Origin: Melioribacter sp051488665
Lineage (GTDB): Bacteria > Bacteroidota > Ignavibacteria > Ignavibacteriales > Melioribacteraceae
Direction of reading: 5' to 3'
DNA: 64,000 nucleotides
Assembly (NCBI RefSeq): GCF_051488665.1
Contig: NZ_JBPSEG010000003.1
Span: 329,860 to 393,859 of the forward strand
Part shown: one piece after another, positions 9,194 to 17,041 of the stretch
How the letters are laid out: every line of letters starts with the position of its first letter
Numbering within the stretch: the first letter of the stretch is position 1
Notes under the pieces: model-generated
Seen by the model: only the letters and a program-made list of their open reading frames with translations
Told to the model about the DNA's origin: nothing
Databases searched by the model: none
Program-made: the position numbers and the translations under genes

Positions 9194-11872
9194 TTACGAT
9201 TTAGCAGGATTTGGTTTTTCCGGATTAATACCGAGGTCTTTTTGAGCCTTTTTAACCAAATCGAGTTTAACTTTCTTTTCTTTGTAGAGCGAATAGAGAG
9301 TCGCATAAACGATATGCTTGGCGTCTACTTCGAAGAAATCGCGCAACGATGCTCTGCTTTCGCTTCTTCCGAATCCGTAAGTGCCGAGCGAATGGAGCTG
9401 TCCGGGCAGCCATTTTGCCAGAGCGTCTTTAATAATCTGGACATAATCCGAAGCCGCAACGAATACGCCCGACTCGCCTTTAGTAACTTCCGAGATATAA
9501 GGCGTTTTCGGTTTTTTGTCGGGATGGAACATATTCCATCTTTCGGTTTCCTGAGCGTCGAGATGAAGATTTTTATAACTTGTAACGCTCCAGATGTCGG
9601 TGGAAACTTTATAATTTTTTTCGAGTATATCGGCTGCTTTAATTGCTTCGTTAAGTATCGTTCCGCTTCCCAGCAAATGAGCCTTTAATTTTTGGTCTTT
9701 CATTTTGGAGGAACGGAATTTATACATTCCCTTGAGAATTCCCTCTTTAACTCCCTTAGGCATCGGAGGCTGGGGATAGTTCTCATTCATGATTGTAATG
9801 TAGTAGAAAACGTCCTCGCGTTTTTCGTACATTCTGTAAATGCCGTCGCGTATAATAACGGCGAGCTCGTAAGCGAACGCCGGATCGTAAGCGACGAGGT
9901 TCGGAACGGGATATGCAAGCAGATGACTTTGTCCGTCCTGATGCTGTAAGCCTTCGCCTGCAAGCGTTGTTCTTCCGGCTGTGGCTCCCAGCAAAAATCC
10001 TTTGCAACGCATATCGCCCGCAGCCCATATCAAATCGCCGACGCGCTGCAGTCCGAACATCGAATAGAATGAAAAGAACGGAATTGTATTAATACCGTGA
10101 ACGGCGTATGCCGTGCCAGCCGCAATAAACGAGGACATAGCGCCGGCTTCGGTTATTCCTTCTTCGAGTATTTGTCCGTCCTTTGCTTCTTTATAATAGA
10201 GCAAACTGTCGCTGTCGACCGGTTCGTACAATTGTCCTACATGCGAATAAATGCCCACCTGACGGAACAAAGCTTCCATTCCGAAAGTGCGGGCTTCGTC
10301 GGGAACTATCGGGACGATAAGATGACCGATTTCTTTGTCTTTCAACAGCTTGGCAAGTATTCTCACATAAACCATCGTAGTCGAAACTTCTCTGTCGTCT
10401 GTGCCTTTATAGAATTCTTCGAACAATTCTTCCGGCGGAGTTTTAATCGGCTGCGATTTAATAACGCGTTTCGGCACATAACCGCCGAGCGCTTTTCTTC
10501 TTTCTTTCAGATAACGAATTTCAGGCGAGTCTTCCGGAGGACGATAGAAGGGCGCTTTCGAAACTTCGTCGTCGCTTATCGGAATCGAAAAACGCGTTCT
10601 GAATTCTCTCAATTCTTCTTCGTTTAGTTTTTTCTGCTGGTGTGTAATATTCTTGCCTTCGCCAGCTTCGCCGAGTCCGTATCCTTTAACCGTTTTGGCA
10701 AGAATCACTGTAGGAGCGTCTTTGTGTTCGACAGCCGCTTTATAAGCCGCATAGACTTTTTCCGGGTCGTGACCGCCGCGTTTCATCTTCTCCAATTGCT
10801 CGTCGGTATAATGTTCGACAAGCTTGAGAAGTTCGGGGTACTTTCCGAAGAAATGTTCCCGAACGTATTTACCGCCCCTGGTAACGTAGTTTTGCGATTC
10901 GCCGTCGATAGTTTCGTTCATTCGTTTTACAAGCAGTCCTGTTTTATCCTGTTCGAGCAACGGATCCCAATCGCTGCCCCAAATAACTTTAATCACATTC
11001 CATCCTGCTCCTCTGAAAACCGCTTCGAGTTCCTGAACAATATTGCCGTTTCCCCGGACGGGACCGTCGAGTCGTTGCAAGTTGCAATTAATTACAAAAA
11101 TAAGGTTGTCCAGTTTTTCTCGGGCGGCAAGAGAAATGGCTCCCAGGGTTTCCGGTTCGTCCGTTTCGCCGTCGCCGATAAAAGCCCAAACTTTTTGGTC
11201 GCTCGGTTTTTTGAGACCTCTGTCTTCGAGATATCTAAGAAAGCGCGCCTGATAAATTGCCTGAATCGGTCCTAATCCCATTGATACAGTTGGGAATTCC
11301 CAGAAGTCGGGCATCAACCAGGGATGCGGGTAAGAAGAGAGACCGCCTCCGGGTTTTAATTCCCTTCTGAAATTTTCGAGTTGTTCGACCGTCAATCTTC
11401 CTTCGAGGAAAGCGCGTGCATAAATTCCCGGCGCCGCATGTCCCTGATAATAAACAATATCGCCGTCGTGATTGCCGTCTTTTCCTCTGAAAAAATGATT
11501 AAACCCGATTTCATACAAAGTTGCCGCCGACGCGAAAGTGGAGATGTGTCCTCCGATTCCGTTTTCTTCTTTATTGGCGCGCACAACCATTGCCATTGCA
11601 TTCCATCTAACAAGACTTTTAATGCGTCGTTCGATTTCGCGTCCGCCCGGAAAAGGAGGCTCTTTTTCTTTCGGTATTGTGTTGATGTGAGGGGTATTGG
11701 CGGTAAATGGAATTTCCACTCCTTTTTGATGCGCATATGTATCGAGATTGTGTAGAAGTTCCTTAACTTTTTCCGGACCGCCGGTTTGCAATACATACTC
11801 GAGAGATTCGAGCCATTCTTGAAGTTCTATCTCGTCGAGTTCGGATAAATTTTTATTGTTATTGTCGCTCAT
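9194..11872 (-). CDS. aceE: pyruvate dehydrogenase E1 component, homodimeric type
   Basis: 892 residues, the size of the single-chain (homodimeric) AceE rather than the alpha/beta type. The thiamine-diphosphate motif begins GDGETDEPETLGAI, and the HGHAAPGIYARAFLEGRL-like segment appears as QGHAAPGIYARAF. The C-terminal pyrimidine-binding half includes LGATAGRTTLAGEGLQHQDG. It decarboxylates pyruvate and acetylates E2 lipoyl groups. It is the first gene of aceE-aceF-lpd, with a candidate promoter about 50 bp upstream. Confidence 0.95.
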   Translation of the reverse strand: MSDNNNKNLSELDEIELQEWLESLEYVLQTGGPEKVKELLHNLDTYAHQKGVEIPFTANTPHINTIPKEKEPPFPGGREIERRIKSLVRWNAMAMVVRANKEENGIGGHISTFASAATLYEIGFNHFFRGKDGNHDGDIVYYQGHAAPGIYARAFLEGRLTVEQLENFRRELKPGGGLSSYPHPWLMPDFWEFPTVSMGLGPIQAIYQARFLRYLEDRGLKKPSDQKVWAFIGDGETDEPETLGAISLAAREKLDNLIFVINCNLQRLDGPVRGNGNIVQELEAVFRGAGWNVIKVIWGSDWDPLLEQDKTGLLVKRMNETIDGESQNYVTRGGKYVREHFFGKYPELLKLVEHYTDEQLEKMKRGGHDPEKVYAAYKAAVEHKDAPTVILAKTVKGYGLGEAGEGKNITHQQKKLNEEELREFRTRFSIPISDDEVSKAPFYRPPEDSPEIRYLKERRKALGGYVPKRVIKSQPIKTPPEELFEEFYKGTDDREVSTTMVYVRILAKLLKDKEIGHLIVPIVPDEARTFGMEALFRQVGIYSHVGQLYEPVDSDSLLYYKEAKDGQILEEGITEAGAMSSFIAAGTAYAVHGINTIPFFSFYSMFGLQRVGDLIWAAGDMRCKGFLLGATAGRTTLAGEGLQHQDGQSHLLAYPVPNLVAYDPAFAYELAVIIRDGIYRMYEKREDVFYYITIMNENYPQPPMPKGVKEGILKGMYKFRSSKMKDQKLKAHLLGSGTILNEAIKAADILEKNYKVSTDIWSVTSYKNLHLDAQETERWNMFHPDKKPKTPYISEVTKGESGVFVAASDYVQIIKDALAKWLPGQLHSLGTYGFGRSESRASLRDFFEVDAKHIVYATLYSLYKEKKVKLDLVKKAQKDLGINPEKPNPAKS

Positions 11873-11922
11873 AATTAATCCCGTTTGTTCGATGTTCTAA
11901 ATAATAGCTAAACTCTTATTTT

Positions 11923-11951
11923 ATTAGACAAATTTAATAATTATCGGTCAA
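11923..11951 (-). promoter_or_regulatory. candidate promoter for aceE-aceF-lpd
   Basis: On the - strand, TTGACC (11946-11951), a 17-base spacer, then TCTAAT (11923-11928). It lies about 50 bp before the aceE start and after the end of the CDF gene, so it fits a separate promoter for the pyruvate dehydrogenase operon. Confidence 0.45.
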
Positions 11952-11995
11952 CTAAACTAATTAATCTATAACGTATAACTAAATAAGTAAGTTCC

Positions 11996-12880
11996 TCAGT
12001 CGGTATGACCTTCCGGCTCTGCATGAACCATAACGGTAATATTTTTAATTTCTTCCGTAATTGCTTTTTCAACTCTGTGCGAAATTTCGTGCGCTTCTTT
12101 GATACTCAGTTGGCTTTTTACATGAATATTAATGTCGACAAACTTGTAGGGACCGGACTCTCTAATTTTAATGTCGTGCGATTCTATGACGTCGGGCAGC
12201 CGATTGACGATATTATAAATTTTTTCGTAGAGTCCTTCGGGCGCCCTGTCGATCAAAGCGTCGAAGGATCGTTTGCCCAGACGATAGCTCACGCCCAATA
12301 CGATAATCGCCACAGCGAGTCCGGCAATTGCGTCGGCATAAAAGAAGTCAAAAGACGCGCCGATTAGACCGATCAGCACGACCGACGAACTCCAGATATC
12401 GGTGGAAAAATGGAGAGCGTCGGCTTCGAGCGCCTGACTGTTATGTTTAACAGCGGCATTTTTCAACGCCCTCGAGCGCGATACGTCGACAATTATTGAA
12501 GTTATAATCACAATAAAAGCCCATACGTTGACTTCGATTTCGACTTCGTTCGTTATCAGACGCCGTATTGCTTCGTAAATTATCCAAAAGCTCGTAATGA
12601 ACAATAGCAGCGTTTCGATTAAAGCGGAATAATTTTCTATTTTACCGTGTCCGTAGTGATGTTGATCGTCGGCGGGTTTGTCCGAAATATTAACGGCCAG
12701 ATACGTAATTCCGGCGGCAATCAAATCGAGAGCCGAATGAAGCGCTTCGGAAATAATTCCGAGGCTGCCCGTTACAACGCCCACGATTATTTTAAACGTT
12801 GTAATCAGCAAGGCGGCAATTACGGACAAAAGCGCCACGCTCTTTTTTTCTTTAACCGCTTCCGTTTTAGTTTCGCCCAC
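11996..12880 (-). CDS. cation diffusion facilitator (CDF) family metal transporter
   Basis: 294 residues with the six-helix CDF membrane domain. SEALHSALDLIAAGITYLAV in helix II and EADALHFSTDIWSSSVVLIG in helix V give the paired metal-site pattern (H/D residues, HSALD and HFSTD). A His-containing loop YGHGKIENYSALIE lies between them. A cytoplasmic ferredoxin-like domain of about 85 residues follows and ends in MVHAEPEGHTD. CDF proteins export Zn, Fe, Co or Mn by proton antiport; the substrate here is unknown. It is followed by the separately promoted aceE operon. Confidence 0.9.
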   Translation of the reverse strand: MGETKTEAVKEKKSVALLSVIAALLITTFKIIVGVVTGSLGIISEALHSALDLIAAGITYLAVNISDKPADDQHHYGHGKIENYSALIETLLLFITSFWIIYEAIRRLITNEVEIEVNVWAFIVIITSIIVDVSRSRALKNAAVKHNSQALEADALHFSTDIWSSSVVLIGLIGASFDFFYADAIAGLAVAIIVLGVSYRLGKRSFDALIDRAPEGLYEKIYNIVNRLPDVIESHDIKIRESGPYKFVDINIHVKSQLSIKEAHEISHRVEKAITEEIKNITVMVHAEPEGHTD

Positions 12881-13010
12881 GGATTAGCCTGTTTCTAAAT
12901 ACGGCGTTATGTATTGTTCAAAAAAAGATTTCATCGGTTCTTCTATATAAATAATTTTTATGTAATATTGAAATTTTCCCTGCGTGAGACTGAATAAAAA
13001 ACAACCGAAT

Positions 13011-13340
13011 TTTATGTCACCCGTCCCGGGTTTTTCATCTGCTTGAATGACGCCTCGCTATAGTAATGTCAACCCTCCGGGTTTATGTTTCGTTCGGAAT
13101 TAATGAATTGTAATAACGAAAAAAATATTTTCGAACAACGAAATTACGACGCGAACAAATCCCGAAGGGATGAAATTATTGTAACACATCAAAACCAGCC
13201 ATAACCCAACCCCGGAGGGGGTGGCATCATTGTAATTCATACAACCCGAACGCATCTGCAAACCCCGGAGGGGTGGCATCATTGTAATTCATACAACCCG
13301 AATGCAGAAGCAAACCCCGAAGGGGTGAAATAATTTTAAC
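13011..13340. repeat. block of interspersed palindromic (REP-like) repeats; no gene in 12881-13400
   Basis: Short GC-rich palindromes sit in an AT-rich gap: CACCCGTCCCGGGT (13018-13031), CCCTCCGGG (13073-13081), TCCCGAAGGGAT (13160-13171), and two units of CCCCGGAGGGG followed by TGGCATCATTGTAATTCATA about 52 bp apart (13210 and 13263). CCCCGAAGGGGTGAAATAA follows at 13314. The first composite (TATGTCACCCGTCCCGGG plus TAGTAATGTCAACCCTCCGG) recurs twice in reverse orientation at 52634-52948. I see no gene in the gap; a predicted peptide with the NNFIPSG pattern is translated repeat. Confidence 0.8.
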
Positions 13341-13400
13341 AAAACATCACTGCCATAAACAGTGACATATCAAAAAATGTCAACAAAAAACAATCAACTC

Positions 13401-13429
13401 TTGACACAATGTCCTTTTATCCTTACATT
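13401..13429 (+). promoter_or_regulatory. candidate promoter of the sulfate-assimilation leader
   Basis: TTGACA (13401-13406), a 17-base spacer, then TACATT (13424-13429). Transcription would start near 13436, only a few bases before the first leader ATG at 13442. The leader peptide would then be translated with almost no 5' untranslated region. Confidence 0.5.
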
Positions 13430-13441
13430 CGCATCATAAAA

Positions 13442-13534
13442 ATGAGAACAAAAGAAATGTCTTACTCCGCAGGAAATATAATTTGTTGTAACAATTGTAT
13501 GATGCGCCAGGTTACTTCGAGGCGGAGGGACTGA
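13442..13534 (+). CDS. candidate cysteine leader peptide 1 (30 residues)
   Basis: A short frame of 30 codons from ATG at 13442 to TGA at 13532-13534 encodes MRTKEMSYSAGNIICC, then NNCMMRQVTSRRRD. Three Cys codons and two adjacent Met codons cluster mid-frame. It starts just after a good promoter and ends 33 bp before a strong terminator that precedes the sulfate-reduction operon. This is the arrangement of an attenuation leader peptide sensing charged tRNA-Cys. It also shares its first residues (MRT) with leader peptide 2. No ribosome-binding site is visible, so initiation would be nearly leaderless. It could be non-coding structured RNA instead. Confidence 0.5.
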   Translation: MRTKEMSYSAGNIICCNNCMMRQVTSRRRD

Positions 13535-13591
13535 TATAAATTATCCGTAAATAAAATTTTTTATACAAAGCCCTTCGCATACGAAGGGCTT
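13465..13591 (+). promoter_or_regulatory. putative trp-type transcription attenuator of the cys operon
   Basis: Four segments can pair in competing ways. Segment 1 CTCCGC (13465-13470) pairs with GCGGAG (13522-13527). Segment 2 CGGAGGGACT (13523-13532) pairs with segment 3 AGCCCTTCG (13569-13577), giving 9 bp with one bulged A and one G-U. Segment 3 pairs with segment 4 CGAAGGGCT to form the terminator. A ribosome stalled at the Cys codons (13484-13498) would mask segment 1 and free segment 2 to form the antiterminator. A ribosome finishing at the TGA would cover segment 2 and allow termination. Pairings are seen; the mechanism is inferred. Confidence 0.5.
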
Positions 13592-13599
13592 TTTTATTT
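13568..13599 (+). terminator. Rho-independent terminator inside the cys operon leader
   Basis: A perfect 10-bp stem AAGCCCTTCG / CGAAGGGCTT with a CATA loop, followed by a T-rich run (TTTTTATTT). It lies between leader peptide 1 and the first operon gene, so the operon can only be expressed by readthrough or from a promoter inside the next 200 bp. Confidence 0.85.
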
Positions 13600-13621
13600 A
13601 ACACAAACAATGGAGAAAAAA

Positions 13622-13735
13622 ATGAGAACCGATATTTTATACCGGCAGAAGAAAAAGAATCCGTCATTAAAGAACCGTTTGTTCGTCAGCCTCTCCATGC
13701 CCTCCCTTATGCGCGCCTGCGCTTGTTGTTGTTAA
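13622..13735 (+). CDS. candidate cysteine leader peptide 2 (37 residues, ends CACCC)
   Basis: ATG at 13622, or an in-frame ATG at 13610, to TAA at 13733-13735. The first site has GGAG 6 bp upstream. The peptide begins MRTDILYRQKKK and ends SLMRACACCC-stop, with four Cys codons in the last five. A run of Cys codons next to the stop, 74 bp before an operon for cysteine synthesis, is a strong sign of a Cys-sensing upstream reading frame. Polycysteine leader peptides are known in mycobacteria. Unlike leader 1 it lies after the terminator, so it could act at the level of translation or polarity. Confidence 0.6.
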   Translation: MRTDILYRQKKKNPSLKNRLFVSLSMPSLMRACACCC

Positions 13736-13809
13736 TCGCCCCAATAATAATCCAACTGTAAAATATTAATCCATAACTGCGGAATTAATCCGTATAACCG
13801 GAGTAGTCT

Positions 13810-14034
13810 ATGTATGAAAAACCGTACAGGAGTATACTTAAATCCGTTTCGTGGCGCGTTACAGGAACTATCGATACGACGCTAATCTCTTACCTGATTA
13901 CAGGCAGTATCGAAACCGCGGCGTCAATTGGCATAATCGAAATTTTCACGAAAATGCTTCTCTACTTTCTGCACGAAAGACTATGGAATAAAATTAATAT
14001 CGGGAAAAAATCGGAACCGGAATATCACATTTAG
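13810..14034 (+). CDS. DUF2061 small membrane protein
   Basis: 74 residues: YRSILKSVSWRVTGTIDT, then two hydrophobic segments (TLISYLITGSIETAASIGII and MLLYFLHERLW), the pattern of the DUF2061 family. DUF2061 genes are repeatedly found next to sulfate-activation genes, sometimes fused to APS kinase, but the role is unknown. A part in sulfate handling at the membrane is only suggested by neighbourhood. GGAG at 13800-13803 is 6 bp before the ATG. It is the first gene after the Cys leader, and cysH follows 9 bp after its stop. Confidence 0.8.
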   Translation: MYEKPYRSILKSVSWRVTGTIDTTLISYLITGSIETAASIGIIEIFTKMLLYFLHERLWNKINIGKKSEPEYHI

Positions 14035-14043
14035 GAGAAATAA

Positions 14044-14754
14044 ATGACAGTCAAAGAGAAACTATCCGAAAGTTTGAAAAACCTGGACGCATTTTCTGTA
14101 TTAGAGAAAATAATCGGCATCTACGGAAATCGCGCCGTCTTTTCTACAAGCTTCAGCATTGAAGACCAGGTTATAACCGACATGCTTGTAAAAATTACCA
14201 GCCCGCCCAATATATTTACGCTCGACACGGGCAGACTTCACGAAGCAACGTACAAAACTATCGAACTTACGCGCGAGCATTACAAAATAAATATTAAAAT
14301 TTTCTTTCCCGACTTTCACAAAGTAGAAGAGATGACCGGCAAACACGGAGTCAACCTTTTTTACAAAAGCGTGGAACTCCGAAAATATTGCTGCAAAGTA
14401 AGAAAACTGGAGCCCCTCGAAAGAGCGCTCAAAGAAGCCGAAATCTGGATTACCGGTTTGAGAAGAGAACAGTCGGTTACACGCAGCGACATCGAATTGA
14501 TCGAATACGATAATCTTCACGGAATCATAAAAGTCAATCCGCTCTACAATTGGAGCGAAGCCGAAGTATGGGATTACATCCGGAGGCATAACGTTCCGTA
14601 CAATAGTCTTTATGAAAAAGGATACGCCAGTATCGGCTGCGAACCTTGCACGCGAGCCATTCATCCCGGCGAAGACGTGCGGGCCGGAAGATGGTGGTGG
14701 GAACATCCCGAAACGAAAGAATGCGGTTTACACTTAAAACAAGAGGAGAATTAA
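14044..14754 (+). CDS. cysH: adenylyl-sulfate (APS) reductase, [4Fe-4S] CysH type
   Basis: 236 residues of the PAPS/APS reductase family. The adenine-nucleotide alpha-hydrolase fold has the SFSIEDQ P-loop. Cysteine pairs CC (116-117) and CxxC (199, 202) form the [4Fe-4S] site found only in the APS-reducing subgroup, and the C-terminal ECGLH (C227) is the catalytic cysteine that carries the thiosulfonate intermediate. It reduces APS directly to sulfite with thioredoxin. This agrees with the lack of an APS kinase gene nearby and of a kinase domain on CysN. cysD starts 2 bp after its stop. Confidence 0.9.
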   Translation: MTVKEKLSESLKNLDAFSVLEKIIGIYGNRAVFSTSFSIEDQVITDMLVKITSPPNIFTLDTGRLHEATYKTIELTREHYKINIKIFFPDFHKVEEMTGKHGVNLFYKSVELRKYCCKVRKLEPLERALKEAEIWITGLRREQSVTRSDIELIEYDNLHGIIKVNPLYNWSEAEVWDYIRRHNVPYNSLYEKGYASIGCEPCTRAIHPGEDVRAGRWWWEHPETKECGLHLKQEEN

Positions 14755-14756
14755 TA

Positions 14757-15638
14757 ATGGACTATCTCGACAAGCTGGAAGCTCAAAGCATTTATATCTT
14801 CAGGGAAGCTTATCGCGAGTTTAAAAATCTCGCAATGCTCTGGTCGATCGGAAAAGACAGCACTGTTTTGCTTCATCTTGCCAGGAAAGCGTTTTTCGGT
14901 CATATACCTTTTCCGCTCGTTCATATCGACACTTCTTTTAAGATTCCCGAAATGATCGAGTACAGAACCCGACTGGCGAGGGAGCTCGGATTCAATCTTA
15001 TCGTCGGGCAGAATTCGGAAGCGTTAAAAAATAAAAGAACCTTTCCCGACGGAAATACCGACAGAATTACCTGCTGCCAATTGTTAAAAACCGAAGCGCT
15101 CAGAAATACATTGTCCGGCAAATGGAAACGACTGAAGTTAGACCACACAACGGGAGCTTTTGTAGAAGACGAAAACGAAGAGGCTTATACAGGCGTTATC
15201 GTGGGCGTTCGTTCCGACGAAGAAGGGAGCCGTTCGAAAGAGCGGTATTTTTCTCCGCGTGATAAAAACAGCGACTGGGAAATTGGCGACCAACCGCCTG
15301 AATTCTGGAATCAGTTCAAAACCGAATTTGCGCCCGGCACGCACGTGAGAATTCATCCTTTGCTCGACTGGACGGAGCTAAATATATGGGAATATATCGC
15401 GAGAGAAAACATACCTGTGGTTCCGCTTTATTTGGATAACGGTTCGGGTATGCGTTACCGTTCGCTCGGCTGTTATCCTTGCACTAAGCCCGTCGAATCG
15501 AGCGCGAAGAACGTCGGCGAAATTATCGAAGAATTACGATCGGGCAAATTCGCAAAAATAGCCGAGCGCGCCGGTCGAGAACAGGACAAGGACGGCGGCG
15601 GCACTCTCGAAGAATTGAGACGCGCCGGTTATATGTAA
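14757..15638 (+). CDS. cysD: sulfate adenylyltransferase subunit 2
   Basis: 293 residues from the ATG at 14757, with GAGGAG 8 bp upstream. Longer in-frame extension into cysH is unlikely. The ATP-pyrophosphatase P-loop is WSIGKDSTVLLHL. IDTSFKIPEM and the C-terminal GCYPCTKPVES and KDGGGTLEELRRAGYM are CysD signatures. With CysN it forms APS from sulfate and ATP at the cost of GTP. It lies between cysH and cysN in a tight operon. Confidence 0.93.
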   Translation: MDYLDKLEAQSIYIFREAYREFKNLAMLWSIGKDSTVLLHLARKAFFGHIPFPLVHIDTSFKIPEMIEYRTRLARELGFNLIVGQNSEALKNKRTFPDGNTDRITCCQLLKTEALRNTLSGKWKRLKLDHTTGAFVEDENEEAYTGVIVGVRSDEEGSRSKERYFSPRDKNSDWEIGDQPPEFWNQFKTEFAPGTHVRIHPLLDWTELNIWEYIARENIPVVPLYLDNGSGMRYRSLGCYPCTKPVESSAKNVGEIIEELRSGKFAKIAERAGREQDKDGGGTLEELRRAGYM

Positions 15639-15667
15639 TAATTCCGTACAAGAATAAAAGGGAAATT

Positions 15668-17041
15668 ATGAAAGAAAGAATGAATATCGTTTTTGTGGGT
15701 CACGTAGACCATGGCAAAAGCACTTTAATAGGACGGCTGCTTGCCGATACAAATTCCCTGCCCGAAGGAAAGCTCGAGCAGGTTAAACGAAAATGCCTGC
15801 TCAATTCAAAGCCGTTCGAATACGCTTTTTTGCTCGACGCTCTGAAAGACGAGCAATCCCAGGGAATTACGATCGATACGGCGCGGGTTTTCTTCAAAAC
15901 CGAAAAGCGCGAATATATAATTATCGACGCCCCGGGTCATATCGAATTTCTAAAAAATATGGTCAGCGGCGCGGCAAGAGCGGAAGCCGCAATTCTTTTG
16001 ATCGACGCGCGCGAAGGCATTGCCGAAAATTCGAAACGGCACGCGTACATGCTGTCGCTTCTCGGCATCAGTCAGATTGTAGTAGCCGTCAACAAAATGG
16101 ACCTTGTCGGTTACAAACAGGAAGTATTCGAAGAAATTAAAAATAATTACTCGGATTTTCTTTCGGATATAGGCATCAATCCCGTCGCATATGTGCCCGT
16201 GTCGGCGCGCGATGGAATTAATTTAACGGCGCATTCCAAATTTACTCCCTGGTACGAAGGAAAGACTATTGTCGAGTTGATCGACAATTTTCAGAGCTCT
16301 AAGGAAGATTCCGAAAATCACTTCCGCATGTTTGTGCAGGACGTTTATAAATTTACGGAAAAGAACGATAACAGAAGAATAATAGCCGGCACGATCAATT
16401 CAGGCAAAATAGAACGCGGCGACGAAATAATCTTTCTCCCTTCAGGCAAGACGAGTTCCATAAAATCGATAGAAATATTCGGCAAAGACGACGTTACAAG
16501 CGCGGAAGCCGGAATGGCTGTCGGTTTTACCATTACCTCAGAACTTTATATTAAAAGCGGCGAATTAATTTGCAAAAAAGGCGAAAAGCTTCCGCACGTC
16601 GGAAACCGCTTCCGGGCAAATGTTTTCTGGATGGGTAAGAACGAATTGCTCGCCGGCAAAAAATATAAAATTAAACTGGGCTCTTATAAGTCGGAGTTTT
16701 TCATCGAAAGAATCGAAACCTCGTTAGACGCTTCTTCGCTGAAAATAAACGAAAATCCGGCTAGCGTTCGCCGTCATGAAGTGGCGCGCGTAGTTATAAA
16801 CACTCTGAAACCGGCGGCTTTCGATTTGAACGAAGAAATCAAAGATACGGGGCGATTTGTTATAGTCGAAGAATACGATATAGCCGGCGGCGGCATTATT
16901 ACCGAAGCTCTCGCATCCGCAGCCGAATCAAAGCCCGATTACTCGCAATTCGAGACAGAGCTCTATCATCTTATTAAAAAATATTTTCCTCATTGGGAAA
17001 TTAACATTAACAAACAACACGAAAGGGGCGTCCATGTATAA
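15668..17041 (+). CDS. cysN: sulfate adenylyltransferase subunit 1 (GTPase)
   Basis: 457 residues. GTPase motifs are G1 GHVDHGKST, switch II DAPGH and G4 NKMD, followed by EF-Tu-like domains 2 and 3. The protein ends without an APS kinase domain, unlike CysNC fusions. It drives the CysD reaction by GTP hydrolysis. It follows cysD by 29 bp and overlaps the siroheme synthase gene by 8 bp. Confidence 0.93.
   Translation: MKERMNIVFVGHVDHGKSTLIGRLLADTNSLPEGKLEQVKRKCLLNSKPFEYAFLLDALKDEQSQGITIDTARVFFKTEKREYIIIDAPGHIEFLKNMVSGAARAEAAILLIDAREGIAENSKRHAYMLSLLGISQIVVAVNKMDLVGYKQEVFEEIKNNYSDFLSDIGINPVAYVPVSARDGINLTAHSKFTPWYEGKTIVELIDNFQSSKEDSENHFRMFVQDVYKFTEKNDNRRIIAGTINSGKIERGDEIIFLPSGKTSSIKSIEIFGKDDVTSAEAGMAVGFTITSELYIKSGELICKKGEKLPHVGNRFRANVFWMGKNELLAGKKYKIKLGSYKSEFFIERIETSLDASSLKINENPASVRRHEVARVVINTLKPAAFDLNEEIKDTGRFVIVEEYDIAGGGIITEALASAAESKPDYSQFETELYHLIKKYFPHWEININKQHERGVHV

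Noticed and set aside
13100..13282. A 60-residue reading frame in the repeat block
   Set aside because: It is a translation of the CCCCGGAGGGG-type repeats (NNFIPSG pattern) with no ribosome-binding site or codon bias.
13200..13345. CRISPR array
   Set aside because: Only two full units and one partial unit, and the intervening sequence is also repeated, so spacers do not vary. No cas genes.
13442..13600. SAM-I riboswitch
   Set aside because: GGAGGGACTG resembles the SAM-I P1/J region, but the GAAACCCGGCAACC-type core is absent. A peptide-coding attenuator explains the segment better.
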